From an uncultured Tessaracoccus sp. (GTDB lineage: Bacteria; Actinomycetota; Actinomycetes; Propionibacteriales; Propionibacteriaceae): 8,262 nt of DNA. Where the stretch lies: positions 1 to 8,262 of the forward strand of contig NZ_CAMYFI010000081.1 of the NCBI RefSeq assembly GCF_947255005.1, written 5' to 3'. A program made the position numbers and the translations under genes. This document shows, one piece after another, positions 1-8,249 of this stretch (its first letter is position 1; each line of letters starts with the position of its first letter). The notes under the pieces were generated by a model that was not told where the DNA came from, searched no databases, and saw only the letters and a program-made list of their open reading frames with translations.

Positions 1-869
1 AGATCTTCGAGGGGCTGAAGGCCTACCGCCACGCCGATGGCTCCGTTTGGCTGTTCCGCCCCGACGCGAACGCCGCCCGGTTCGCCCGCTCCGCCAAGCG
101 CTTGGGTATGCCCGTCTTCCCGGAGCAGGACTTCGTCGACGGCATCCGCCAGCTCGTTGAACTCGAACAGGATTGGGTGCCAGACCCCGCCGGCGAGCAG
201 GCCCTCTACATCCGCCCATTCATGGTGGCCTCCGAGCCCTACCTGGGTGTGCGACCCGCCTCTGGCTACACCTTCTGCGTGCTCGCCTCCCCCGTCGGCG
301 CGTACTACGACGAACCCGTCACCCTCTGGCTGACCCCCAACTACACCCGCGCCGCCCCCGGCGGAACCGGCGCCGCGAAGTGCGGCGGCAACTACGCCGC
401 GTCGCTGGAAGCCGCCATGGAGGCCGAAGAACACGGCTGCGGTCAGGTGCTGTGGACCGACGGTGCCGAGCGCAAGTACATCGAGGAGTGCGGCACCATG
501 AACTTCATGTTCATCACCGCCGATGGCACCCTCGTGACGCCGGAACTTACCGGCTCCATTCTCCCCGGCATCACCCGCGACTCCATCCTCAAGCTCGCCC
601 CACGCCACGGCCTCACCCCGGTCGAGCGGCGAGTCACCGTCGAGGAACTCTTCGACGGTGTGCGCTCCGGCGAGATTGTCGAGGCCTTCGCGTGTGGGAC
701 GGCCGCCGTGGTGACGCCCATCGTCGGCTTCAAGGCCCCGGGCGACGTGCACCACGTGGTGGCCGACGGCACCCCCGGCGCCAAGACCGCCGAGATTCGT
801 GCGGCGCTGGTGGACATTCAGTACGGTCGTGCTGAAGACCCATTCGGGTGGACGCAGCGCGTCGCCTGA
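1..869 (+). CDS. ilvE: Branched-chain amino acid aminotransferase IlvE, 5' end cut by the window
   Basis: PLP-dependent class IV aminotransferase. It transfers amino groups between glutamate and the keto acids of leucine, isoleucine and valine, in the last step of their synthesis and the first of their breakdown, in the cytoplasm. The reading frame is open from base 3 with no start codon in view, and 288 residues are visible. Actinobacterial IlvE is about 365 residues, so roughly 80 N-terminal residues lie outside. Visible family motifs are IFEGLKAYR at the left edge, GGTGAAKCGGNYAASL with the PLP-binding lysine codon at 378-380, YIEECGTMN, LTGSILPGITRDS and FACGTAAVVTP. The order and spacing match mycobacterial IlvE as I recall it. 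The residue after the PLP lysine is Cys, where Phe is more usual, and ECGTMN replaces the common EMGGMN; neither touches a catalytic residue. The gene stops with TGA, 42 bases before the next gene. Confidence 0.95.
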   Translation, partial: IFEGLKAYRHADGSVWLFRPDANAARFARSAKRLGMPVFPEQDFVDGIRQLVELEQDWVPDPAGEQALYIRPFMVASEPYLGVRPASGYTFCVLASPVGAYYDEPVTLWLTPNYTRAAPGGTGAAKCGGNYAASLEAAMEAEEHGCGQVLWTDGAERKYIEECGTMNFMFITADGTLVTPELTGSILPGITRDSILKLAPRHGLTPVERRVTVEELFDGVRSGEIVEAFACGTAAVVTPIVGFKAPGDVHHVVADGTPGAKTAEIRAALVDIQYGRAEDPFGWTQRVA

Positions 870-898
870 GCCACCTGATCCCGACGAGCCCCGCCCGA

Positions 899-906
899 GG
901 ACGGAG
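899..906 (+). promoter_or_regulatory. Ribosome binding site for the gene at 912
   Basis: The purine-rich stretch GGACGGAG carries a GGAG core five bases before the ATG at 912. It supports that start over later in-frame ATGs at 939 and 975. No separate promoter is evident in the 42-base gap after ilvE, so read-through from ilvE is possible. Confidence 0.5.
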
Positions 907-911
907 CACGG

Positions 912-1511
912 ATGAGTAATCAGTATCACCGGGGGCCGATGGGCCCCGCCGACCCGCAGCCCGGACCGCCGCGGATGTTGCACCCTGGCACGGGCCGATC
1001 GAAGACAGCGCCGGCCTCCCTCCTGCGGATCTTGGGTGTCCTGGCGCTCACGATCGGCATGGTGCTCCTCATCTTCGGAGTGTTGAACCTCGTGCGTCAC
1101 ATTTCCGACGACGTGCATTCGCAGCGCTTCTCGGGGTCGGTGAGCGTCGTGCTGGCGGGTGGGGAGGAACGCACCGTGTGGGTGGAAGGGCTGCCCTCCG
1201 ACAACGACGACGAGTACCCGCCGGTGGACACGTGCCGAGTGCTCGGACCCGACCAGCAACCCGTGACGCTGTCAGCACAGCCTCGCTCGAAGACGACCCT
1301 CAACGGCGTGACCTCACGCACCGTCGGCACGTTCCGAGCCGAGCCTGCTGGGGGTGAGTACACCGTCGAGTGCCCTGGTCAGGAGGGCAAGCTCAGCGAT
1401 CCGCCAGAAGTTGGAAGGCTGGTGGCCGCCGTCTTCGCCTGCGTCGGCGGGTTTCTGCTGATCCTCTGGGGCGTGTTCACACTCCTGCGCCGAAGGAGGC
1501 GTTCACGTTGA
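912..1511 (+). CDS. Two-helix membrane protein with small exported domain (unknown function, paralogue 1)
   Basis: I do not recognise a named family. The 199-residue protein has a proline/glycine-rich cytoplasmic N-terminus (1-35), a first membrane helix at about 36-61, an exported domain at about 64-165, a second helix at about 168-192 and a cytoplasmic RRRRRSR tail. The basic tail and the residues around helix 1 support N-in/C-in topology. The exported domain has two cysteines, Cys108 and Cys154, which could form a disulfide. It contains VLAGGEERTVWVEG and GGEYTVECPG, and both patterns recur in the protein encoded at 1688-2230. The domain is rich in alternating hydrophobic/polar stretches, suggesting a small beta fold. 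The start has a good ribosome binding site. The gene is followed by a long inverted repeat. The coding call is firm because codon use is typical of the neighbours; the function is unknown. Confidence 0.85.
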   Translation: MSNQYHRGPMGPADPQPGPPRMLHPGTGRSKTAPASLLRILGVLALTIGMVLLIFGVLNLVRHISDDVHSQRFSGSVSVVLAGGEERTVWVEGLPSDNDDEYPPVDTCRVLGPDQQPVTLSAQPRSKTTLNGVTSRTVGTFRAEPAGGEYTVECPGQEGKLSDPPEVGRLVAAVFACVGGFLLILWGVFTLLRRRRRSR

Positions 1512-1525
1512 CGGGCAACCAGGCA

Positions 1526-1608
1526 TTGCGCGACTGGGCGCACTCCAGATGCTGAAAATGGGCCATACACGGCGAAAATATGCATCTGTTGTGCGCTCAG
1601 TCGCGCAA
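1526..1608. repeat. 83-base imperfect inverted repeat (long hairpin)
   Basis: The outer arms 1526-1543 and 1591-1608 are complementary at 17 of 18 positions. After a two-base mismatch (1544-1545 against 1589-1590), the inner arms CAGATGC (1546-1552) and GCATCTG (1582-1588) pair perfectly. The 29-base loop (1553-1581) contains GAAAAT twice. Each outer arm is itself partly palindromic, for example TGCGC...GCGCA at 1527-1542. It lies 14 bases after the first membrane-protein gene and 79 bases before the second. It could end or attenuate transcription, bind a dimeric regulator, or be a small palindromic mobile element. No T-run follows the right arm, so it is not a standard intrinsic terminator. 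Confidence 0.75.
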
Positions 1609-1673
1609 ACGCGACATGCCCTGAACCGCTCGCGTGCGACAGTGGTATTCACCATGACACTGCTGCACGCAAG

Positions 1674-1683
1674 GTGAGAGGGA
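1674..1683 (+). promoter_or_regulatory. Ribosome binding site for the gene at 1688
   Basis: The purine-rich GTGAGAGGGA ends four bases before the ATG at 1688 and is the strongest Shine-Dalgarno-like stretch in the 1512-1687 gap. It fixes the start of the second membrane-protein gene. The rest of that gap holds the inverted repeat and no promoter I can call with confidence. Confidence 0.5.
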
Positions 1684-1687
1684 CCCA

Positions 1688-2230
1688 ATGAGCAATTCGA
1701 ACAACCCTCAGCGGTCTGCGCCGCCGCCGCACGAATCGGTCAAACTCAAGAAACCAGGCACGGGCCTGATGATCTTCGGCGGCTTGCTGATTGTGGTGGC
1801 CCTTATCCTCGGCGTTGTGGGGTTCGTGGGCGGCCTCACCTTCGCGATCCCCAAATCCGACGAAGTGCAGCGCATCGACGGTTCCCTCAAGGTACAGCTC
1901 GCGGCTGGCGAGAAACGAACGGTGTGGAGGCCTGAGGGCTCCAACGTGCAGTGCCGCGCACTCGACGCGGCGGGCGAGGTTGTTGAGTTCGAGGGCTTGG
2001 CGTCAACGAACTTTGAGAACGATAAGGGCGCGTTCGTCTCGATCGGCAACATCTCTGGCGAAGGAGAGTTCACTATCGAGTGCACCAACGGGGTGGGCGC
2101 TATCTCGCCACCGCTGGGCCTGTTGGCACTGTTCGGCGGGCTGGGCGCCTTCTTCCTGGGCATGTTCATCGGGTTCGCAGGCGGCACACTCTTCCTGGTG
2201 GGGCTCATCATCTCCCTGGTTCGGAAGTAG
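1688..2230 (+). CDS. Two-helix membrane protein with small exported domain (unknown function, paralogue 2)
   Basis: The 180-residue protein has the same plan as its upstream neighbour: a short Asn/Pro-rich cytoplasmic N-terminus (1-23), a membrane helix at about 25-53, an exported domain at about 56-138, and a very hydrophobic Gly/Phe-rich C-terminal part (142-178) that could hold one long or two short helices. The exported domain starts SDEVQRIDGSLKVQLAAGEKRTVW and carries Cys89 (QCRAL) and Cys132 (GEFTIEC). These line up with DDV, GS, LAGGEERTVW, TCRVL and GEYTVEC in the 199-residue protein, including both cysteines. I infer tandem duplication followed by strong divergence. The domain is shorter than in paralogue 1, mainly between the RTVW motif and the first cysteine. 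The start is backed by a strong ribosome binding site. No enzymatic motif is visible, and the function is unknown. Confidence 0.86.
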   Translation: MSNSNNPQRSAPPPHESVKLKKPGTGLMIFGGLLIVVALILGVVGFVGGLTFAIPKSDEVQRIDGSLKVQLAAGEKRTVWRPEGSNVQCRALDAAGEVVEFEGLASTNFENDKGAFVSIGNISGEGEFTIECTNGVGAISPPLGLLALFGGLGAFFLGMFIGFAGGTLFLVGLIISLVRK

Positions 2231-2231
2231 C

Positions 2232-2245
2232 GGGCGCGAGAGCCC
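2232..2245 (+). terminator. Weak hairpin after the second membrane-protein gene
   Basis: GGGC and GCCC (2232-2235 and 2242-2245) can form a four-base-pair stem just after the TAG stop. A mildly T-rich stretch (GTGTTTCCCT) follows. The stem is short and there is no clean T-run, so this is only a possible terminator. Confidence 0.15.
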
Positions 2246-2307
2246 ACCCGTGTTTCCCTCATCAAACCAGTTCTGCACCGATGACCGCGTAGGCTGCTTC
2301 TATTCTG

Positions 2308-2320
2308 GAGAGAGAAAGAG
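2308..2320 (+). promoter_or_regulatory. Ribosome binding site deciding the GTG start at 2323
   Basis: GGAGAGAGAAAGAG is an unusually long purine run that reaches to within two bases of the GTG at 2323, with its GGAG core 11 bases upstream. The next in-frame ATG is inside the predicted membrane helix, so it cannot be the start of an intact protein. Confidence 0.5.
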
Positions 2321-2322
2321 AC

Positions 2323-3750
2323 GTGACGCAGCAGGGCTGGCAACCACCGAGACCGAACGGCCCACAGGGCTATCCCGGTGGGGGATACCCTCCGAACGGG
2401 TTCCCGCCGTCGCAGTTTCCTTATCCTGCGCCGCCACCGCCGCAGAAGCGTGGTGCGTTCCGGGTGATGATCGTCGTCCTTGCGGTGCTGCTCATCATTC
2501 TCATCGCCGTGGTCACGGTGGGAGTGGTGAAGCACCTCAACAGCTCCGACGGTTCCCCCGCCGGCGGGTCCTCTGCTGGCGGCTCATCCAAGGGCGGAGG
2601 GAGCGGCGATGACGCCCTTAAGGTTCCCTTCACCGCCCAGTTCAACTCGTGGCTGAGCGATGCCTACGCCTCAGGCATGGGCTCCGACTGGAAGGTCGAC
2701 GGGCAGCCCGTGGGCACATCTTCCGACCGCTCCAAGATCGTCATTTCGAAGCGCAGGGAGCAGCAGCGCAGCTCCGACGGGCAGTGGACGTTTGTAGCTC
2801 ACAGCACCATCTACGACGTGCTCACCGGAAAACCAGTGCATGAGTTCACCGACATGGACTGCTACGAATCCCTGCCAGCCATCGACGGTAAACTCACCTG
2901 CATCCGGCTGCTGCCACCGGGCAGTGCCCACAAGGAAGCGGTGGGGCAGCTCGACATCGCGTCAGGAAAGTTCACCGCGTTCTACGCCGCCGACTTCGCT
3001 ATTAGTGCCGTGCGTGTGATTGGTATCCGCGATAACCGCATCTATGCCCACACGCAGTCCGAGTTGGGCTACTACTTCATCGTGTTTGATGCCAACAGCA
3101 CGCCCGAAACCAACACCGTCATTTGGCAGAGCGACAAGATTCCGGACACGGTGTCGCCCTGCGTGTTGCTCGGAGACTACATCGGTTGTCAGGATAAGCA
3201 GCATCTTTCAGTGTTCTCTGCCAAAGATGGGAGCCCAGGGATCGTCGTGGATGACCCGAGGGCCGTGCATGTCGTCTGGACTGACGAGGCCGTGATTTGG
3301 GGAGGGCACTACGACGAGGAGTTCACTGTCTCGTACTACGACGGCAAGACTGACGTGACGAAGGATTTCCCCTACAAGAACTTCAGCCACGAGGACATGG
3401 TGCTGTTGAAGGACGAAATGCCGGACCTAGCGCGCCTCGAGGAGGTGGACGCCGAAGGCAACGAAGTGGTGCGCCGCGCCTTCCGAGTAATCGGCCCTGA
3501 CGCGAAGCAAATCGTGGCCACCGGAGCTGAACTGCAAATGAGTATCGGCGACACGATTCTGAGCAGCACCACGGGCAAGGTGATGCTCCTTGACCTGGGG
3601 CGAACCAGCACATGGCAACTCGTCCTCCCAGATGGTACGCAGGTAGGAACCGTGGGGACTGAGAACGGACTCGTTAAGCTCGTTGACGGAATCGTGGTGG
3701 AGGTTAGTTTCGGAGATCAGACGACGGTGGTGCACCCTCCCGCCAAGTAG
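2323..3750 (+). CDS. Bitopic membrane protein with Pro/Gly-rich tail and large exported domain (unknown function)
   Basis: The protein is 475 residues and starts with GTG. Residues 1-42 form a cytoplasmic Pro/Gly/Gln-rich tail with repeated GYPP/GFPP-like units. Residues 47-70 are a single membrane helix. Residues 72-97 are a Gly/Ser-rich flexible linker, and 98-475 form the exported domain. That domain alternates short beta-like segments with turns (FIVFDA, LSVFSA, VSYYDG, MLLDLG, WQLVLPDG), suggesting a beta-propeller-like or other repetitive beta fold, but I cannot assign a family. It has exactly four cysteines, grouped as Cys180/Cys193 and Cys280/Cys289, plausible disulfides in an exported protein. 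No catalytic motif is visible. The gene lies 92 bases after the second two-helix gene on the same strand, so co-transcription is possible but unproven. A role in envelope sensing or binding is a guess from architecture only. Confidence 0.87.
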   Translation: MTQQGWQPPRPNGPQGYPGGGYPPNGFPPSQFPYPAPPPPQKRGAFRVMIVVLAVLLIILIAVVTVGVVKHLNSSDGSPAGGSSAGGSSKGGGSGDDALKVPFTAQFNSWLSDAYASGMGSDWKVDGQPVGTSSDRSKIVISKRREQQRSSDGQWTFVAHSTIYDVLTGKPVHEFTDMDCYESLPAIDGKLTCIRLLPPGSAHKEAVGQLDIASGKFTAFYAADFAISAVRVIGIRDNRIYAHTQSELGYYFIVFDANSTPETNTVIWQSDKIPDTVSPCVLLGDYIGCQDKQHLSVFSAKDGSPGIVVDDPRAVHVVWTDEAVIWGGHYDEEFTVSYYDGKTDVTKDFPYKNFSHEDMVLLKDEMPDLARLEEVDAEGNEVVRRAFRVIGPDAKQIVATGAELQMSIGDTILSSTTGKVMLLDLGRTSTWQLVLPDGTQVGTVGTENGLVKLVDGIVVEVSFGDQTTVVHPPAK

Positions 3751-3789
3751 CTCCGAGCGGCGCGGCGAGCCCCCGAGGTGGCTGCGGAG
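3751..3789. terminator. Possible hairpin between convergent genes
   Basis: CTCCG (3751-3755) and CGGAG (3785-3789) can pair around a GC-rich interior in the 49 bases separating the stop of the large membrane protein from the stop of the convergent lipoprotein gene. A shared terminator is expected here. The stem is short, the loop long, and no T-run is present on either strand, so support is weak. Confidence 0.2.
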
Positions 3790-3799
3790 ATCTTCCACG

Positions 3800-4264
3800 C
3801 TATTGCGTGACGAACGCGTCCTTCATCTCCTCGGGCCCCCAGGCGAGTACCTGCACGCCCGCGTCTGCCTCGAGACGAACGGCCATGCCCCGCCCCACCC
3901 AGACGGTGACTCTGCCGGAGTTGGCATATCGCTTGTAACCCGCCTCAGCGGCACTTGTCTCGACGGCGCTCCTCACGGCCGCGGGGTCGTCGTCGGCCAT
4001 CGCGAGCAACGCTTCCGTGCTCGCCGTGACGAGCGCGTCAGCTGGCACCCGCACGCCTTCGGGCACGAGCACCGATTGGCTGCCGACGGTGATGGTGTCG
4101 AGTTCGATCGCGGAGGCGAAGTCTTCATTCCATGCCCTCGACGGGTGCGGCAGCGACGCCTGAGGATGCGACGGGGCAAGGCTCACCGCGGCGCTGGGCG
4201 CACCGCACGCGACGAGCGCCGCGCAGCAGCACCCCGCGAAGATCGGACGCACCAGTCGCACCAT
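3800..4264 (-). CDS. Small putative lipoprotein (unknown function)
   Basis: The 154-residue protein has a lipoprotein signal: basic start MVRLVRP, a hydrophobic core (8-19) and a lipobox LVAC with the lipidated residue at Cys20, followed by GAPSAA. Three further cysteines (12-14) sit inside the signal peptide and would be removed. The mature part has a Pro/Ser-rich linker (21-43) and a small domain (44-154) with no family motif I recognise; it includes VLVPEGVRVPADALV, an acidic/alanine-rich helical stretch at about 80-108 and a C-terminal VTVWVGRGMAVRLEA strand pair. It lies 73 bases downstream of mshB on the same strand, but an apparent -10 element directly before its ATG suggests its own promoter. 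The predicted product is anchored to the outer face of the membrane. A link to mycothiol is not implied. Confidence 0.8.
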   Translation of the reverse strand: MVRLVRPIFAGCCCAALVACGAPSAAVSLAPSHPQASLPHPSRAWNEDFASAIELDTITVGSQSVLVPEGVRVPADALVTASTEALLAMADDDPAAVRSAVETSAAEAGYKRYANSGRVTVWVGRGMAVRLEADAGVQVLAWGPEEMKDAFVTQ

Positions 4265-4276
4265 GCAGCCAGTGTA
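4265..4276 (-). promoter_or_regulatory. Candidate -10 element for a leaderless lipoprotein transcript
   Basis: On the minus strand TACACT (4276-4271) fits the actinobacterial -10 consensus TAnnnT. Six bases follow before the ATG at 4264, so transcription would begin at or next to the start codon. No Shine-Dalgarno-like sequence lies upstream of that ATG, which agrees with a leaderless message. No good -35 hexamer is present at the usual distance. Confidence 0.4.
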
Positions 4277-4337
4277 GGCAGCCGGCCGAAGCGTCCCGGA
4301 GCAGGCAGACTCCCCGCGGCGTCAGGGCAGCGAACCG

Positions 4338-5225
4338 TTACAGCTCAAGCCCGGCGAACAAATCGTCGTGCGGAATCTCCGACGGTGGGAAGGGCACCCC
4401 GGATGCGTAGACGTACGCTTCTCCGGCGCCATCCAGCTGGTTGACCATCCCGTGGAAGCGCCAGAACACGTCGTCCATATTCACCTGGCTCGGGTGCGAA
4501 CCGAGTGCCTTGCGGGTGACGTCGTACAACTCGCCGATGGGCACCACGCAGACGATGTCGCGCTCGGGCGGGCCGAACGACTCCGGGTCACGCTGGGCGC
4601 CGTCGAAGAGGTCAGGGAACTCCTTCTTGGCCAGCGGATACGCCTTCTTCCACGTCATGGTGTTGTGGACGCTCCACACCATCCGCGACACCGTCCACGG
4701 CTCGCCCAGATCGGGGCGATGCGACGGGGTACCCGCCAGCGCGACGGCGTACGTCGCCACTCGATGGGCCTGGATGTGGTCTGGGTGACCGTAGCCGCCG
4801 AACGGGTTGTAGGTGGAGACCACCTGGGGCTTGCGATCACGAATGATTTCGACGAGGAAGTTCGCCGCTTCGAGCAAATCCGCATGCCAGAAGGCGTTGC
4901 TGGGGGAGATGTCGGGCACGATGACGGTGCCGTCGGGGGAGCGGTCCATGCCGGTGTCGTGGTAGCGGCCGGCGCCGCCGAGGAACACCTGGTCGGTGAG
5001 CCCCATGTGCGCCATCGCCTGCCCGAGCTCGGCGATGCGGTGCTCGCCCAGCTCGGCTTCGGAGAGATGCTCGAGTTCGGGCACCAAGATCTCGCCGCGC
5101 TCGCCCAACGTGCAGGTCACCAGCGTGACCTGATCACCAGCGGCGCAGTAGCGCGCGATGGTGGCAGCAGACTGGCTGGACTCGTCGTCGGGGTGCGCAT
5201 GCACGAGAAGTAGGCGTCGATTCAC
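4338..5225 (-). CDS. mshB: N-acetyl-glucosaminyl-inositol deacetylase MshB (mycothiol synthesis)
   Basis: This PIG-L/LmbE-family zinc deacetylase removes the acetyl group from GlcNAc-inositol to give GlcN-inositol, the MshC substrate in mycothiol synthesis, in the cytoplasm. From the chosen GTG the protein is 295 residues, close to the 303 of M. tuberculosis MshB. AHPDDE lies at 10-15: by analogy to that enzyme His11 and Asp14 bind zinc and Asp13 is the catalytic base. GGYGHPDHIQAH follows, with His147 catalytic and His150 the third zinc ligand. LGGAGRYHDTGM and GYGHPDH separate it from the related Mca amidase, which has GYPHPDH. Start choice: the frame is open to a TTG at 5273 and has an ATG at 5237, but neither has a ribosome binding site. 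The GTG at 5225 gives VNRRLLLVHAHPDDE, matching the family N-terminus, and has a -10-like hexamer seven bases upstream. Confidence 0.92.
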   Translation of the reverse strand: MNRRLLLVHAHPDDESSQSAATIARYCAAGDQVTLVTCTLGERGEILVPELEHLSEAELGEHRIAELGQAMAHMGLTDQVFLGGAGRYHDTGMDRSPDGTVIVPDISPSNAFWHADLLEAANFLVEIIRDRKPQVVSTYNPFGGYGHPDHIQAHRVATYAVALAGTPSHRPDLGEPWTVSRMVWSVHNTMTWKKAYPLAKKEFPDLFDGAQRDPESFGPPERDIVCVVPIGELYDVTRKALGSHPSQVNMDDVFWRFHGMVNQLDGAGEAYVYASGVPFPPSEIPHDDLFAGLEL

Positions 5226-5263
5226 GCATCGAATCATAGGCGTGTCGGGGGCGCACCATCCAA
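5226..5263 (-). promoter_or_regulatory. Candidate promoter for a leaderless mshB transcript
   Basis: On the minus strand TATGAT (5238-5233), one base from the TATAAT consensus, ends seven bases before the GTG at 5225. A -35-like TTGGAT (5263-5258) lies 19 bases further upstream, a slightly long spacer. Transcription would begin at the GTG itself. The ATG at 5237 would then fall inside the -10 element, which argues against it as the start codon. Confidence 0.45.
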
Positions 5264-5337
5264 CCTCGTTCAAGTATTTGAGAAAGGCCGCGCCACCCTA
5301 TTGCGCGACGTTCGCCTTCAGCTTGCGAGGTTGAACG
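5261..5337. repeat. Inverted repeats in the mshB-glgX divergent promoter region
   Basis: CAACCTCG (5261-5268) and CGAGGTTG (5326-5333) are perfectly complementary. Pairing extends to CAAG/CTTG if a two-base bulge is allowed. A second, overlapping pair is CGTTCAA (5267-5273) with TTGAACG (5331-5337). The left arm touches the candidate mshB -35 element. These could be two half-site clusters for a regulator shared by the divergent genes, or chance in a GC-rich region. Confidence 0.35.
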
Positions 5338-5399
5338 TTTGGTTACCAACAGCCACGCCGGGCGTCGCCAACGAGCGGGTTGCGACAACTTGAGGCAAT

Positions 5400-7748
<2,349 letters not shown>

Positions 7749-7768
7749 GGCAAGAGCCGTCTTCGCCG

Positions 7769-7783
7769 AAGGCGATTGGCCTT
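7769..7783 (+). terminator. Possible hairpin after glgX
   Basis: AAGGC (7769-7773) and GCCTT (7779-7783) form a five-base-pair stem with a five-base loop, 21 bases after the glgX stop and overlapping the stop codon of the convergent gene. There is no T-run. It may help end transcription between the convergent genes, but support is weak. Confidence 0.25.
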
Positions 7784-8249
7784 AGGGCGCGGCGGAGTCG
7801 TTGCCGGTGGTTTCGAGACGTTCGATCCATTTCTCGTCGAGCCGGCTGAATGGTGCTTGTTCTTCTTCTGGGATGCCTGGTTGGAGGTCGCCGTAGTGGA
7901 AGTCTGCGGTGAAGTCTTGGTCTTCGGGCCGGAACCGTAGGATCATGCGGGTGGGTAGCTCGTCTGGTTGGGATTCCTCGTAGAGCCCGAACCAGCAGTC
8001 GATTTGTTGGTCGTAGAAGGCTCGGAGGGTGTCTTCGTCGTAGTCGAAGTTGTCGAGTACTTCGTCGATTTTGTGGGTTTCGTAGAGTTTGCCGTTGATC
8101 CGGTAGATGGTTGTGGTTGCGGCGGATTTGGTGCCGTTGGAGACGATGTGCAGCCAGAGCATCTCGATTTGGGGTGAGTTGTTGGCGTAGTCGTAGGCGT
8201 CCCAGATGAAGTGGGGCGCGTATTCTTCGAAGGCGTCTTGGAAACTCAT
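7782..8249 (-). CDS. Small acidic protein, possible YezG/DUF600-like immunity protein
   Basis: From the ATG at 8249 the protein is 155 residues, acidic, soluble, and has no signal peptide or membrane helix. The C-terminal half (MILRFRPEDQDFTADFHYGDLQPG followed by Glu-rich residues and LDEKWIERL, about 101-147) resembles the YezG/DUF600 family, which neutralises secreted polymorphic toxins. That is a recalled pattern, not a search result. Codon use differs sharply from glgX: all eight glutamines are CAA and all four lysines AAA, while glgX mostly uses CAG and AAG, and nearly every other codon ends in C or A. This suggests recent acquisition. No ribosome binding site precedes the ATG, and the frame stays open to the window edge, so the true start or an upstream fusion partner may lie outside. 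A toxin gene would be expected upstream of it, beyond 8262, but cannot be seen. Confidence 0.75.
   Translation of the reverse strand: MSFQDAFEEYAPHFIWDAYDYANNSPQIEMLWLHIVSNGTKSAATTTIYRINGKLYETHKIDEVLDNFDYDEDTLRAFYDQQIDCWFGLYEESQPDELPTRMILRFRPEDQDFTADFHYGDLQPGIPEEEQAPFSRLDEKWIERLETTGNDSAAP

Noticed and set aside
2290..2306. TAGGCT and TATTCT as -10 elements for the gene at 2323
   Set aside because: Both fit the loose TAnnnT pattern, but no -35-like hexamer is at a workable distance, so a promoter cannot be supported.
1708..2535. Long minus-strand open frame (275 codons) opposite the second membrane-protein gene and the start of the third
   Set aside because: It is Arg/Ser/Pro-rich with no recognisable motif, lies opposite two well-supported genes with good ribosome binding sites, and has the look of an antisense shadow in GC-rich DNA.
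3683..4444. Plus-strand open frame of 253 codons across the lipoprotein gene
   Set aside because: It is Arg-rich low-complexity sequence antisense to a gene with a clear signal peptide and lipobox, and it overlaps the 3' end of the large membrane-protein gene.
4368..5213. Plus-strand open frame of 281 codons opposite mshB
   Set aside because: It is the antisense of a gene with complete MshB motifs and is only a result of high-GC codon structure.
5226..5273. Longer mshB start at TTG 5273 or ATG 5237
   Set aside because: Neither has a ribosome binding site, the ATG falls inside a good -10-like hexamer, and the extra residues (such as EVGWCAPD) do not resemble family N-termini. Not excluded without transcript data.
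5299..5310. TTGCGCGAC shared with the left arm of the 1526-1608 hairpin, and a similar CTATTGCGTGACG at 3800-3812
   Set aside because: The match is nine bases with no pairing arm nearby, and the second copy is coding sequence at the end of the lipoprotein gene. Chance is likely in GC-rich DNA.
7968..8177. Plus-strand open frame rich in Val, Phe and Gly opposite the YezG-like gene
   Set aside because: Its valine-rich composition is the antisense of Asp/Asn/Tyr-rich codons in the real gene; it has no ribosome binding site.
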